16,549 nt of DNA from assembly GCA_003487955.1 (NCBI GenBank), contig DNNJ01000027.1, positions 528 to 17,076 of the forward strand. The letters run 5' to 3'. Position numbers and translations under genes: made by a program. The DNA comes from Clostridiales bacterium. GTDB lineage: Bacteria; Bacillota; Clostridia; Tissierellales; Sedimentibacteraceae. Of this stretch, positions 7,207 through 16,365 are shown piece after piece (positions within the stretch are counted from its first letter, which is position 1; each line of letters starts with the position of its first letter). Below the pieces are notes generated by a model. That model did not search any database. It had not been told where the DNA came from and saw only the letters and a list, made by a program, of their open reading frames with translations.

Positions 7207-8382
7207 CTATTGAATTACTTCTACTTGAACTTTGCTTACCGGAATATCTGCCGCTGAAACTTGATCAGCTTCTTTTCCTGAATCTTCAACAACGTCTGCA
7301 TCGTTCATTATTTCTATTTCTTTAGCCACTATTTTTCCATAGATAGCATCATAGTCAGCTTGTGTAAATTTTTCAAATCTTGAGTTTTCCATTGGCAATT
7401 GTACACCTTCAACAGTTGCATCCAATGATACTGAAGTTCCTCCCGGGAAGTTTCCTGCGTAGTATGCTTTTAGTGCATCATATACGGATTTTGAAAGGTT
7501 CTTCATTGATGAAGTGATAACTGTTTCAGATTCTGCCGATTGGTCAACGTCTACACCGATAACTTTTGTATCTGCTGCTTCTGCTGCTTTCATTACTGAG
7601 TTGCCTACAGCACCGCCGCAAGCAAATATAACTTCAGTTCCTTCATTGTACCAGGAAGCTGCTTTTGCCTGGTTTTCAGGAGTAGCATTGAAGTTTCCAA
7701 CATATGTGTATTTAATTTGAACAGAGTCTGTTAAACCCAATTCATGTGCTGCATATTCAGCACCTTGAACATATCCGTATCCAAAACGAACAACTGCCGG
7801 AACTGCCATACCGCCCATAAAGCCTAACTTAGTATAGCCTTCTTTTACTATGCTGTATCCTGCTAAGAAACCTGCTTCTTCTTCAGCATAGAATATTGAA
7901 TAAGTATTGCCGGCAATGTCAGGAACCCAGTCACCTGCGTGAGGTACACCATCAAGAATTACAAAGTTTACATCCGGATACTCTGTTTGAACTGTATGAA
8001 TCGGCACTTCAAACAAAAACCCCGGACATACAATAACCTTTGCTCCTGCTTTAACTGCTAAACCTATAGAGTCAATGTAAGCAGTATCTGATTGCTCAGC
8101 CGGTTGATAATATTTGTATGTAATATTATTCTCTTTAGCGTAAGCTTCTACGCCTTCCCAAGCACCTTGGTTGAATGATTTGTCATCAATTGTTCCAACA
8201 TCAGTAATTAACGCTAATTCAAAAACATTAGCTGCCGGCTCTTCCGGTTTTTCCGGCTCTTCAGGTGTTTCCGGCGTTTCCGGTTTTTCCGGAGCTTCCG
8301 GTGCAGGTTTAGCACATGCTGAAAAAACAAAAATCATAATCAACACAAGTGCCACAATGGCCAACTTTCTCCATAATTTCAT
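7207..8382 (-). CDS. nupN: BMP-family nucleoside-binding lipoprotein, NupN/BmpA-type
   Basis: Substrate-binding lipoprotein of the nucleoside ABC importer, 391 residues, anchored on the outer face of the membrane. The signal peptide has a basic start (KLWRK), a hydrophobic core (8-20) and the lipobox FSAC with acylated C23; phenylalanine at -3 is less common than leucine. A flexible Pro/Glu linker with repeated PEKPE/PETPE units spans about 25-50. The Bmp domain follows, with the hallmark DVGTIDDKSFNQGAWEGV (61-78), the CGGAVGNSV loop (255-263) and VIGVDVDQS (274-282). These are the family's ligand-pocket segments. GGAGG lies ten bases before ATG, a somewhat long spacing. It sits between deoC (43 bases upstream) and the transporter genes. 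Ligand type (purine or broad nucleoside) cannot be decided here. Confidence 0.94.
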   Translation of the reverse strand: MKLWRKLAIVALVLIMIFVFSACAKPAPEAPEKPETPETPEEPEKPEEPAANVFELALITDVGTIDDKSFNQGAWEGVEAYAKENNITYKYYQPAEQSDTAYIDSIGLAVKAGAKVIVCPGFLFEVPIHTVQTEYPDVNFVILDGVPHAGDWVPDIAGNTYSIFYAEEEAGFLAGYSIVKEGYTKLGFMGGMAVPAVVRFGYGYVQGAEYAAHELGLTDSVQIKYTYVGNFNATPENQAKAASWYNEGTEVIFACGGAVGNSVMKAAEAADTKVIGVDVDQSAESETVITSSMKNLSKSVYDALKAYYAGNFPGGTSVSLDATVEGVQLPMENSRFEKFTQADYDAIYGKIVAKEIEIMNDADVVEDSGKEADQVSAADIPVSKVQVEVIQ

Positions 8383-8416
8383 GATATTAATTCCTCCATT
8401 TTTTTATTAATATTAT

Positions 8417-8438
8417 AAATAAACGCTAAGCGTTATTT
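8417..8438 (-). other. imperfect hairpin overlapping the deoC stop codon
   Basis: AAATAAACGC (8417-8426) can pair with GCGTTATTT (8430-8438) around a 3-base loop, with one bulged base. On the minus strand it includes the deoC TAG and is followed by mixed A/T sequence rather than a U run. It is a poor terminator and could be an mRNA stability or processing site between deoC and nupN. Confidence 0.35.
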
Positions 8439-9076
8439 ATCAACTTAACGGCAGAACTGGTTCCTATTCGCGAACATCCTGCGTCAATAAAAGCTTCCAT
8501 ATCCTCTAAACTTCTTATACCCCCGGAAGCTTTAATTTTAACATTATTTCCAATATATTTTTTGAATAATTGTATATCCTCCATAGTTGCACCGCCTGTA
8601 CCAAAGCCTGTTGATGTTTTGATATAATCAGCACCGGCACAAGTCACTGCATGGCACATTTCAATTTTTTCTTCTTTTGCCAAATAACATGTTTCAACTA
8701 TTACCTTCAAAATATGTTCACCGACAGTTTCTTTAATTGTGCGTATTTCATCCTCTACCTTCTTATAATCTTTGTTTTTTACATCAGATATATTTATTAC
8801 CATATCAATTTCATTAACACCGTCATTAAGGGCTTGTACGCATTCTGCAACCTTTGCTCCGGTAGTAGAATATCCCAAAGGAAAACCTACAACTGTGCAA
8901 ATATTTACTTTTTCACCATAAGCATCATGTATCCTTTTTACGTAATTTGGCGGAACACATACTGATGCAGTATGGTACTTGACTGCTTCATCGCACAAAG
9001 TACAAATTTCTTCCCAGGTTGCATTAGCTTTCAATAAAGTGTGGTCAACATATTTCAATATTTCAAGATGTTCCAT
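8426..9076 (-). CDS. deoC: deoxyribose-phosphate aldolase DeoC
   Basis: Class I aldolase that splits 2-deoxy-D-ribose 5-phosphate into acetaldehyde and glyceraldehyde 3-phosphate, the last step of deoxynucleoside breakdown in the cytosol. From ATG at 9076 the protein is 216 residues, usual for the family. The Schiff-base lysine is K153 in KTSTGF (153-158), the second catalytic lysine is K182 in KASGGIR (182-188), and D91 sits in EIDMVIN. GFPLG (64-68) is also conserved. An upstream in-frame GTG (9115) would add 13 residues, but it lies inside the promoter region and has no ribosome binding site; CGGAGG precedes the chosen ATG. Being first in the operon with the nucleoside importer indicates catabolism of imported deoxynucleosides. 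No thymidine or purine phosphorylase is in the window. Confidence 0.96.
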   Translation of the reverse strand: MEHLEILKYVDHTLLKANATWEEICTLCDEAVKYHTASVCVPPNYVKRIHDAYGEKVNICTVVGFPLGYSTTGAKVAECVQALNDGVNEIDMVINISDVKNKDYKKVEDEIRTIKETVGEHILKVIVETCYLAKEEKIEMCHAVTCAGADYIKTSTGFGTGGATMEDIQLFKKYIGNNVKIKASGGIRSLEDMEAFIDAGCSRIGTSSAVKLINNA

Positions 9077-9081
9077 ATTTG

Positions 9082-9087
9082 CCTCCG
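9082..9087 (-). promoter_or_regulatory. ribosome binding site of deoC, decides the start
   Basis: CGGAGG on the minus strand, five to six bases before ATG 9076. The alternative GTG start at 9115 lies upstream of the predicted transcription start and has no such site. Confidence 0.8.
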
Positions 9088-9100
9088 TTACCTTTATTAA

Positions 9101-9114
9101 TGATAAGTTTATCA
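9101..9114. promoter_or_regulatory. palindrome over the -10 box of the deoC promoter, candidate operator
   Basis: TGATAAGTTTATCA on the plus strand: 6-base arms TGATAA/TTATCA around GT. It completely covers the -10 hexamer, so a bound protein would block RNA polymerase. A nucleoside- or deoxyribose-responsive repressor would make sense for this operon, but no regulator gene is present and the motif is not one I can name. Confidence 0.4.
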
Positions 9115-9134
9115 CAAAATGTATAATCAGTCAA
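9106..9134 (-). promoter_or_regulatory. sigma-A-like promoter of the deoC-nup operon
   Basis: On the minus strand TTGACT (9129-9134) and TAAACT (9106-9111) are separated by 17 bases. Transcription should start near 9099, with a leader of about 23 bases. It starts only 18 bases after the addA stop codon, with no convincing terminator between, so addBA read-through into deoC is possible. Confidence 0.65.
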
Positions 9135-9139
9135 TTATA
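9122..9139. promoter_or_regulatory. palindrome over the -35 box of the deoC promoter
   Basis: TATAATCAGTCAATTATA on the plus strand: 6-base arms TATAAT/ATTATA around CAGTCA. It covers the -35 hexamer. Its sequence differs from the -10 palindrome, so the two are not simply copies of one operator. Being A/T only, its arms could occur by chance. Confidence 0.3.
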
Positions 9140-9140
9140 G

Positions 9141-9163
9141 ATGATTAAATGATTAAATGATTA
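9141..9163. repeat. three tandem copies of an 8-base unit spanning the addA stop codon
   Basis: The unit AATGATTA occurs twice in tandem, preceded by a 7-base partial copy (ATGATTA). It covers the last codons of addA, its TAA stop and the first bases after it. Slippage here would alter only the final two or three residues or the spacer length. Confidence 0.6.
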
Positions 9164-12100
9164 AGACTTCTTTTCCAATTGAGAATAAGTATAAATAACA
9201 TTCCTTAACCTTTATATCGGTGAGCTTTTCTACTGCTTCCTTGTATAAGGATACTTGGTCATAATATTCTTCTTTCAGTTTATTGATTTGAGCAGTAATA
9301 TTTTTTGTTTCGTCAATCTTATCCGTTTTATAATCAACAATTACCGCTTCTTCATCTTCTATGAAATAACAGTCGATTATACCCTGCACAAGAATTAAGT
9401 CTTCTTCGTTCAGGCTGTCCAATACATCATTGGCCTTTTTTCTGAATACAAAGGGGGCTTCCCTGTAAACTGATGAAGAATTTATAATCCTTTTTCCGAC
9501 CTTGCTTTGGAAAAATCCTTCGATTTTTCCAGCATATGTGTTAACAGCTATTTTCGCTTCGGCCTCTGTAAGAAGCTTTTTGTCTTCCATTTGTTTTATG
9601 GTGCTAATTAAGCTTAAGCTTTTCAAATCACCTTTTAAATCAACATGCTCCATAACAAAGTGCAGCAATGTCCCTACTTCTGCTCCTGTAATTTCTTTAT
9701 CCAATAAAAGTTTATTGTTTGCTTCATTATATTTAAATATATCAACCAAGTTTGGAATTTTATATCTTAGTTTTGAGAATTGATTATTCTCCAAGTTCTT
9801 AAGCTCTGTTACGGAAAGCTTTGCCGGTACATTTACGGAAGTTATGTACGGATATTTAAAACTTAAACGCCTGCCTATTTCTTCGTAATGAGTACTGTTT
9901 TCTATTTTTTTAAAGTCATTCATAGCTGCAATTTTGCTTTCCCTTAAATTTATTTCTTCACTTGCATTTAAGCTTAAGTCGTACCGTGTTATCATTTTTA
10001 AACTCCAGTTTTTCCATTGACCGTCTTGCATTATTTCTTTGAATCTTTCAAAATTTATCTTCTCAAACAAACAGCTTGAAATCCAATCCATATATGAAAC
10101 ACCCTTATATACGGCATATTTAGAATAACCTGTTCTCCAATTTCTATGTTTTTGCTCTATATTGCTTACAGTACCTGCCATTATCAACCTGTCTATGGCT
10201 CTTGTCATCGCAACATACAAAACTCTCATTTCTTCTGAAATATTTTCTTTTTTAATTTTCATTTTAATTGCAGTTCGTGCCAATGTTTCTCTTTCTATTC
10301 TTTCATTAATATTTATATACTTCGGAGCAATACATAGCTCTTTGTGCATCAATATTTTATTTCTTGTATCCTGTAAGTTAAATTGCTTATTGAGTCCGCA
10401 AAGAATAACTACCGGAAATTCCAAACCTTTGGATTTATGGATTGACATAAGCCTTACCACATTGTCGTTTTCTCCCAATGTTTTGGCTTGTCCTCTGTCT
10501 TCCGAGCCCTTGGCAAGCTTTTCAATATACCTTAAAAACTTAAACAAACCTCTCATTGATGTTTTTTCGAAAGAATAAGCCAAATCAGACAGCATCCTTA
10601 AATTGGCCTGTCTCATTTTTCCGTTTGGAAGAGCACCGGCAAAATTGTAATAATTGGTTTCTGTCAATATATCCCAAATTAAATCATTAAGGTGCATATA
10701 CCTGCTTCTGTAACTCCAGTCATATATCTTTTCCGTAAAGTTTTTTAATTTGGCAGATAATTCCATCTGCTCATTATCATCCTTTGTATATAAAATATAT
10801 TTACTGAGAGCCCCTATAAAATACTTTTCCTTTGGGTATTTAAGTCTTATTTCCAATAATTCCTCAGTTGTAAAATTACCTATAGGGCATCTCATAACAC
10901 TTAAAAGCGGTATATCCTGCCTTATGTTATCAATCAGCTTAAGCAAATTAATTACAATTTTAACCTCCAAAGTATCATAGAATCCCTTTCCTCCATCATA
11001 ATAAAATGGAATATCTTCTTTATTAAGTCTTTCTTCAAATATGCCTGCCCAGTTTACAACAGACCTTAAAAGGATTACAATATCCTTGTATTCTATTTTC
11101 CTGCACTCTGTTTTTCCCGGAATGCATATTTCTTCCTTTAATAATTCCTTTATTCTCTTTGCAGCAAACAAAGCTTCCAATTCGGCTGTTTCCATGGATT
11201 CAATTTCCAGCTCTATTTCGGTTTTTACTTCTTCGTTATTTTCATTGATATCGCCGTAGTCATCAGTACTATTTTCGTCTTGAGAAGCATTCCTATTGAT
11301 AATATGAAGCTCAACAGGAGTATTTACAGAAAACACTGTTCCTGTATTTAATGCTGCCTTTTCATCGTATACTACTTCTCCTAATTCCTTTGACATAATA
11401 TTTTTAAAAACAAAATTAACAGCATTTAAAATTTCATCTCTGCTTCTGAAGTTCTTATTTAAATCAATTGTCCTGTTTACTGTATCATCTGTCAGTTCAC
11501 GGCTGTCTTTGACATATGTTGTATATTTATTGTTGAAAATACTCGGGTCTGCCAATCTGAATCTGTATATGCTCTGCTTAACATCGCCTACCATAAACAA
11601 ATTGTTGTCCCTTTTGATTTGCTCTATGATTGCTTCCTGCAAACTGTTTGAATCCTGATATTCATCTATGAATATATAGTTATATTTCTTCCTGTAGTAT
11701 TCAGCAGTTTCTAAAGATTCTTCTTCTCCCATCTCATTTTTACTTCTTAATATATTTAACGCAAAATGCTCTAAATCATTAAAATCAACTATGGAGCTTT
11801 CATTCTTTTTTTCTTTATAAATTTTATCTGTTTTTATGATCAGTTCTCTTAATGCAGCAATTGAGCCATGCATTTCATTAATCTCCGATGCATATTTGTC
11901 AAAATCCAAATCATAGGGCAGCTCTTCCTTTATTGAAGAAATAATGCTTTTGTATTTTGCTCTTAAGCTGTTATTGTTTTTTGAGCCGGCAACTTCATTT
12001 TGCTTTTCTATATCTACATCCGGATTATCCTTTTCCTTGAAGGAGGCGGCTCTTGGTGCTTTAAATTCTTTTAAGGCTGTCATAAATTCTTTCATATCAG

Positions 12101-12890
12101 TTTTAAGAAGATGCAAAAGGTTGTCAACCAAATCCATATCCTTTTTTAAAGTGTCCAAATAAAGTACCGGACCGTAAGGCTCATTGCATATTTCAACTGC
12201 TGTATTTATATAGTCCTTTGCACCGTCCAACAACAACATAATATAGCTTATTATTTCATCAAACCATTTTGAATTTTTTAATTCTTCTCCTGTGATAAGC
12301 AGTTTTTCAACGCTGTCTGAAAGCCATGCAAAAGGGTTGGGAAAGCTTAAAATAAACCTGTATGTAGATTTAATAATTTCACTTAGCTCCTCATCCCCTC
12401 TGTTTCCGGTAAACCCTTCAACCAATTTTCTGAAATTTTCATTATCATTAATTTTCTTGTATTCTTCTTCTAAAGCTTCATCCACAGAATCCTGCAAAAG
12501 TATGTTTAATTCGCTGTTGTCGCCAACCCTGAAATTAGGGTCAACATCAGCCAAGTGGAAGTTTTTCTTTACAACATCCATGCAAAAGGAGTCAATTGTA
12601 GTAATCATTGACCTGTTTAAAAGAGATAATTGTTTTCTTAAATGCTTTACATTTCCTTCCCTGCTTTGAACGGCTTTTACCAGTGAGCTTTGGAGCTTCT
12701 TCTTCATACCGGCGGCGGCGGCCTTGGTAAATGTCACAACCAAGAGTCTGTCTATATCTTCGCCGTTTTTTATAAGGGTAATTATTCTTTCAACCATTAC
12801 AGCAGTTTTCCCTGAGCCGGCTGCGGCAGAAACCAATATATTAGAGTTTTTCAGCTCTATTATACGCTTTTGTTCTTTTGTCCAATTCAT
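9153..12890 (-). CDS. addA: AddA helicase-nuclease subunit
   Basis: Large subunit (1245 residues) of AddAB, which unwinds and degrades double-strand DNA ends until it meets a Chi sequence and then allows RecA loading. It is a UvrD-like 3'-5' helicase with a C-terminal nuclease. Walker A is AAAGSGKT (22-29), motif Ia TFTKAAAA (53-60), motif II FIDEYQD (407-413), motif III GDVKQSIYRFR (435-445), motif V LMSIHKSKGLEFPVV (814-828) and motif VI MRVLYVAMTRA (888-898). The RecB-like nuclease has H1077 (GTLLH), D1173 (QGIID), D1186 and K1188 (VDYKTD) and Q1212/Y1216 (QVSLYKEA), so it appears catalytically complete. Length matches Bacillus AddA (about 1230). ATG overlaps the addB stop as ATGA, and AGGAGG lies inside the addB end, indicating translational coupling. 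Confidence 0.97.
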   Translation of the reverse strand: MNWTKEQKRIIELKNSNILVSAAAGSGKTAVMVERIITLIKNGEDIDRLLVVTFTKAAAAGMKKKLQSSLVKAVQSREGNVKHLRKQLSLLNRSMITTIDSFCMDVVKKNFHLADVDPNFRVGDNSELNILLQDSVDEALEEEYKKINDNENFRKLVEGFTGNRGDEELSEIIKSTYRFILSFPNPFAWLSDSVEKLLITGEELKNSKWFDEIISYIMLLLDGAKDYINTAVEICNEPYGPVLYLDTLKKDMDLVDNLLHLLKTDMKEFMTALKEFKAPRAASFKEKDNPDVDIEKQNEVAGSKNNNSLRAKYKSIISSIKEELPYDLDFDKYASEINEMHGSIAALRELIIKTDKIYKEKKNESSIVDFNDLEHFALNILRSKNEMGEEESLETAEYYRKKYNYIFIDEYQDSNSLQEAIIEQIKRDNNLFMVGDVKQSIYRFRLADPSIFNNKYTTYVKDSRELTDDTVNRTIDLNKNFRSRDEILNAVNFVFKNIMSKELGEVVYDEKAALNTGTVFSVNTPVELHIINRNASQDENSTDDYGDINENNEEVKTEIELEIESMETAELEALFAAKRIKELLKEEICIPGKTECRKIEYKDIVILLRSVVNWAGIFEERLNKEDIPFYYDGGKGFYDTLEVKIVINLLKLIDNIRQDIPLLSVMRCPIGNFTTEELLEIRLKYPKEKYFIGALSKYILYTKDDNEQMELSAKLKNFTEKIYDWSYRSRYMHLNDLIWDILTETNYYNFAGALPNGKMRQANLRMLSDLAYSFEKTSMRGLFKFLRYIEKLAKGSEDRGQAKTLGENDNVVRLMSIHKSKGLEFPVVILCGLNKQFNLQDTRNKILMHKELCIAPKYININERIERETLARTAIKMKIKKENISEEMRVLYVAMTRAIDRLIMAGTVSNIEQKHRNWRTGYSKYAVYKGVSYMDWISSCLFEKINFERFKEIMQDGQWKNWSLKMITRYDLSLNASEEINLRESKIAAMNDFKKIENSTHYEEIGRRLSFKYPYITSVNVPAKLSVTELKNLENNQFSKLRYKIPNLVDIFKYNEANNKLLLDKEITGAEVGTLLHFVMEHVDLKGDLKSLSLISTIKQMEDKKLLTEAEAKIAVNTYAGKIEGFFQSKVGKRIINSSSVYREAPFVFRKKANDVLDSLNEEDLILVQGIIDCYFIEDEEAVIVDYKTDKIDETKNITAQINKLKEEYYDQVSLYKEAVEKLTDIKVKECYLYLFSIGKEVLII

Positions 12891-15800
12891 AGTGCTTCTC
12901 CTCCTGCTGTTTCTGTTTCGGTTGCAACTTCGGGTGTCTGTTCAAAATAGGGTTGGTTTTTTCCGATTAATCGGTATTTGTTTCCCAATGAGCTGTCAAA
13001 CTGGCAAATACTTATATATTCACAATATGTGCATGGTATTTTTCCGTCGGATTTCTTGTAAGGGTCAATATTTATATTTCCTTCTAAAATACTCTTTGTC
13101 ATATCCGAACACTTTTTATAAACCATTTCGATTAAATCATTAAAAGCATCTTCCGTTAATCCTTTAGTTCTGTTTTCATAAAACTCACCGTCATTTTTTA
13201 TAGCTGCAGGTATAATGCTTGAAGTATTGCCAATATTTTTATCCAAAAATTGCACAACTTCTTTGTCTTTTAATACAAAACCCTTAAGCTTTAAACTTTT
13301 GAATATTTCTTCTTCCGGCTCCTTTGATTTATTGTCATCCTTATATACCGGATCATTTATATAATAATAAAATATACCGCCGATATGAGGTTTTTTCCCG
13401 AATAATTCTTCTCCTTTGTCAATTAAAGCTTTTAAATACACAATCAATTGAACCTGGATGCCTTCTTTAGCATCGTCTAAGTCAATATCATTGGGAGAAG
13501 ATTTGTAATCAATAATACTTACATACAATTTGCCGTTATTTTCAAAAGCATCTACTCTGTCTATTTTCCCTCTGAGCTTTAAAACTTCCTTAATTTTATC
13601 AGTTTCTACCGGTATTTCGATAGGCGGCAAAAAAACTCCCTTCGCCTTTTCATCACTATTATCCACCAAATCAATTTGAAGCTCTGTATACTTAGGTCTG
13701 AAGTCGCTTGAATTTAATTGCCGTACAATTGTCCAGCATGTTCTTTTCATCACTCTTTTTATTTTTTCCTTCATATATTTGTTTCTGTGATTAGCTTCAA
13801 TGGCTGTAACCTTATCTTCCTGTTCCTTTAAAACCTCATCGGTTATTTTAACAGCTTCCTCTTCTGCTCTTTCTCTTTCAAGTAAGCTTATGTCCTTGTG
13901 TTCTTCATTTATTTTATTTATGAATTTTTCTACTACTGAGTGATAAATATTACCTAAATCATAAAACTCAATTTTTTGAATTGCTCTCTCTCTTGGTTTT
14001 AACACATTTGCCATAAAATATCTAAACTGGCATTCAGCATAACTTTCTAATTTTGAAACTGACATTGTCATATTGTTTTCGTAAATACTTTTTACGATAT
14101 CAGACTCCAAAGTTTTCGTTGAATTCTTATACTTTAAAGCTTTAATGATAATATCAAAATTTTCTTTGTCCTCTTTTTCATACCATGTGTAAACATCCTT
14201 CCAAAGGTTGTCCATTTCATAACCATCTATATAATTTCTCATATTTTCCACAAAGTAATCATAGGTACCGCTGTAATTTGAAACCAATTCCAATTCATCG
14301 GCAATACTTAAGTCCGTACCTTCCTTAACAGTAATGAAGATTTTTTTCAATATATCAATGTACAATGATGGCTGCAAGCTTTCCCCTGTTGCCAAGCCCA
14401 AAGGATAACTTATGGACAATCTATGGGAAGGGCTTGAAAATAACTTGTAAAGCATGTGTTTTTCTTTAAATGTGTCATAGTCTGCTCCTTTTGTAAGCTT
14501 AACATCATTTTCAAGGAGAAGCTCTCTTTCTTCATTTAACAATAAACCTTTTTCAGTATTTTTGGCATCCAAATTACTGTCATTCCCACCTATTATAAAT
14601 AATGCCTTTGGTTTAGTGACAGCAATTCTGTCAATATCCCCTACTTCAACCTTATCTATTGCAGGCGGAATTATACTTACCTCAACTTCCAAAAGACCGG
14701 CTTCCAACATTTTTTTGTAGTCTTTCACAGAAATTTCAGTGTCTCGCCCAACTAATAAAAGCTGCTCAAAAATTTCCATAACATAGTTCCAACACTGAGA
14801 ATATTCACTGGCCTCCTCGTACTTTTGCATGGCATTGAATGTTTTTACAGCCTTCTCCATCTTTGCTTTTACATTGTGCTTGTCTAAATATTTAAATATA
14901 AGCTTTGTTATCTCATTGGCAGTTTTAAGAGCTTTGATTTCTTTTCTTTCAACTTCAAAATCCCCGGCAAATATCTTTCTGTATTCCTCCATGTCATATT
15001 TTTTATCCGTATCTTGAATATCATCATCCTTAACAAAAGGCTTAAATTCTTTAAACCATTTTTCTCCTTCAATGCCGTACTGCAGGGCATAATTCTCCAA
15101 ACAATGCACTTGATTAATATTTAAAGGAGAAAACCCTGTTTTTAAGTATTCAAAAACATTGTCATGCTTAAATTTCCATATAAAAATGTCAAGAATGGAA
15201 AGTATATATTTGGTTAACGGATTGTTTAAAATATCCCTTTTTACATCTAAGAAGTAAGGTATTTCATATTGAGCAAATATTCTTTTAATATCTGTTTCAT
15301 AAGTATCCATATTCCCGACAGCAACCTTTATATCTCTCCATCTGAAACCTTTGTCACGAACCAAGGATATTATATTAGCTGCAGTTTTTTGTGTTTCCGC
15401 ATATGGGTTTAAAGAAGAGTATATAGAAATATTATCTGTATCATTTTCATATTCTTCAGTATTCAAAGAAAATAGGTTTTTTTCAATTGCTTTTATTTCC
15501 GGAGAAGATGACTTGTTATTCTTCACCGATATTATTTCTATATCTGTATCTTGGTTTTTTACGGTAATGTATGTATCATAAATTATTTTAAATGCTTCGA
15601 AGTCGTCCTTTTCTTCAAACTCATCAAAATAAGAGGAGTCAATATTCAAAGAAACAGTTACAGACCTTGAATAGTCACAAAGGTTTTTTATTAAATTAAG
15701 TCTTTGACGATTAAAACTTTCAAACCCGTCAATCCATATTTTAGAGTTTTTAATAAATGCTGATTCCTTAATAAAAGAAATAAACAAACAAGTTTTGTCT

Positions 15801-16327
15801 TCTTCGTCAAAATATTTATTGTTGGTTCTTTCATTGAACTGCGAATAAATCAATTCAATATCGGATAACTTGCGCATTAAGCTAACGTCTGCCACTTCTT
15901 GGGCTGCTTTTTTCAATGAGAGGCTGTCAACCTGGTTTTGTTTGAATTCAGCAATTAATTCTTCAAACTCCTTTAAAAATCCGCTTTGCTTGTATGAATT
16001 CCTGAAAATTTTGAGTTTGTCCTTATTTTCTTCAAATATCTGTTTAAGAAGCATGATCTTACCGAAAACGCTAATATTCTGTACCTTCAAGCCGCCCACT
16101 TCTTCCAATATCTTACTCTCAAGTCTTTTAAAGCTTAGGATTTCCACGTTCATAATACCCGGCAAGTCAAACCTCTCAATAATGTCACTTTCTGCTTGAT
16201 ATGTCATGAGCTCAGGAACAATCAATATTAAATTATCTTTAGTTTCTTTAGCTTTTGTTATAATTTCATCATAAATATATGATGATTTCCCGGTGTTTGC
16301 TCTTCCTGCAATAATTCTTAAACTCAT
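12887..16327 (-). CDS. addB: AddB helicase-nuclease subunit with iron-sulfur nuclease domain
   Basis: Second subunit of AddAB (1146 residues from ATG 16327). It carries a helicase-like scaffold, thought in characterised AddB to take part in Chi recognition, and a second nuclease. The N-terminus has a P-loop GRANTGKS (8-15). The nuclease domain shows H796 (GNIYH), D923 in RGKIDRVD, D940 and K942 in IIDYKSS, and Q958 in QVQLIVYL. Four cysteines that should hold a 4Fe-4S cluster are present: C766 (YAECQFRYF), then C1099, C1102 and C1108 in CTYCEYISIC. A GTG nine bases upstream (16336) is in frame but forms part of the Shine-Dalgarno AAGGTGG, so ATG 16327 is preferred. About 38 residues follow the last cysteine, ending in a Glu/Thr-rich tail. 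It is first in an addBA operon with its own promoter. Confidence 0.96.
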   Translation of the reverse strand: MSLRIIAGRANTGKSSYIYDEIITKAKETKDNLILIVPELMTYQAESDIIERFDLPGIMNVEILSFKRLESKILEEVGGLKVQNISVFGKIMLLKQIFEENKDKLKIFRNSYKQSGFLKEFEELIAEFKQNQVDSLSLKKAAQEVADVSLMRKLSDIELIYSQFNERTNNKYFDEEDKTCLFISFIKESAFIKNSKIWIDGFESFNRQRLNLIKNLCDYSRSVTVSLNIDSSYFDEFEEKDDFEAFKIIYDTYITVKNQDTDIEIISVKNNKSSSPEIKAIEKNLFSLNTEEYENDTDNISIYSSLNPYAETQKTAANIISLVRDKGFRWRDIKVAVGNMDTYETDIKRIFAQYEIPYFLDVKRDILNNPLTKYILSILDIFIWKFKHDNVFEYLKTGFSPLNINQVHCLENYALQYGIEGEKWFKEFKPFVKDDDIQDTDKKYDMEEYRKIFAGDFEVERKEIKALKTANEITKLIFKYLDKHNVKAKMEKAVKTFNAMQKYEEASEYSQCWNYVMEIFEQLLLVGRDTEISVKDYKKMLEAGLLEVEVSIIPPAIDKVEVGDIDRIAVTKPKALFIIGGNDSNLDAKNTEKGLLLNEERELLLENDVKLTKGADYDTFKEKHMLYKLFSSPSHRLSISYPLGLATGESLQPSLYIDILKKIFITVKEGTDLSIADELELVSNYSGTYDYFVENMRNYIDGYEMDNLWKDVYTWYEKEDKENFDIIIKALKYKNSTKTLESDIVKSIYENNMTMSVSKLESYAECQFRYFMANVLKPRERAIQKIEFYDLGNIYHSVVEKFINKINEEHKDISLLERERAEEEAVKITDEVLKEQEDKVTAIEANHRNKYMKEKIKRVMKRTCWTIVRQLNSSDFRPKYTELQIDLVDNSDEKAKGVFLPPIEIPVETDKIKEVLKLRGKIDRVDAFENNGKLYVSIIDYKSSPNDIDLDDAKEGIQVQLIVYLKALIDKGEELFGKKPHIGGIFYYYINDPVYKDDNKSKEPEEEIFKSLKLKGFVLKDKEVVQFLDKNIGNTSSIIPAAIKNDGEFYENRTKGLTEDAFNDLIEMVYKKCSDMTKSILEGNINIDPYKKSDGKIPCTYCEYISICQFDSSLGNKYRLIGKNQPYFEQTPEVATETETAGGEAL

Positions 16328-16332
16328 AAATA

Positions 16333-16339
16333 CCACCTT
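16333..16339 (-). promoter_or_regulatory. ribosome binding site of addB, decides the start
   Basis: AAGGTGG on the minus strand, five bases before ATG 16327. The GTG inside it (16336) opens a frame only three residues longer and is itself without an upstream site. Confidence 0.7.
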
Positions 16340-16365
16340 GCTAAATGTCTACTATATAAAAAATA

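Noticed and set aside
8171..8410. Plus-strand frame with Gly-Ser-rich repeats opposite the nupN start
   Set aside because: It mirrors the Pro/Glu linker codons of the lipoprotein; not a gene.
8412..8440. Internal promoter before nupN (TATAAT at 8412-8417 on the minus strand)
   Set aside because: The only -35-like sequence, TTGATA, is 20 bases away, too far; nupN is more simply read from the deoC promoter.
9077..9115. Longer N-terminus for DeoC from a GTG at 9115
   Set aside because: The added 13 residues match nothing in the family, the GTG is upstream of the predicted transcription start, and CGGAGG sits before ATG 9076.
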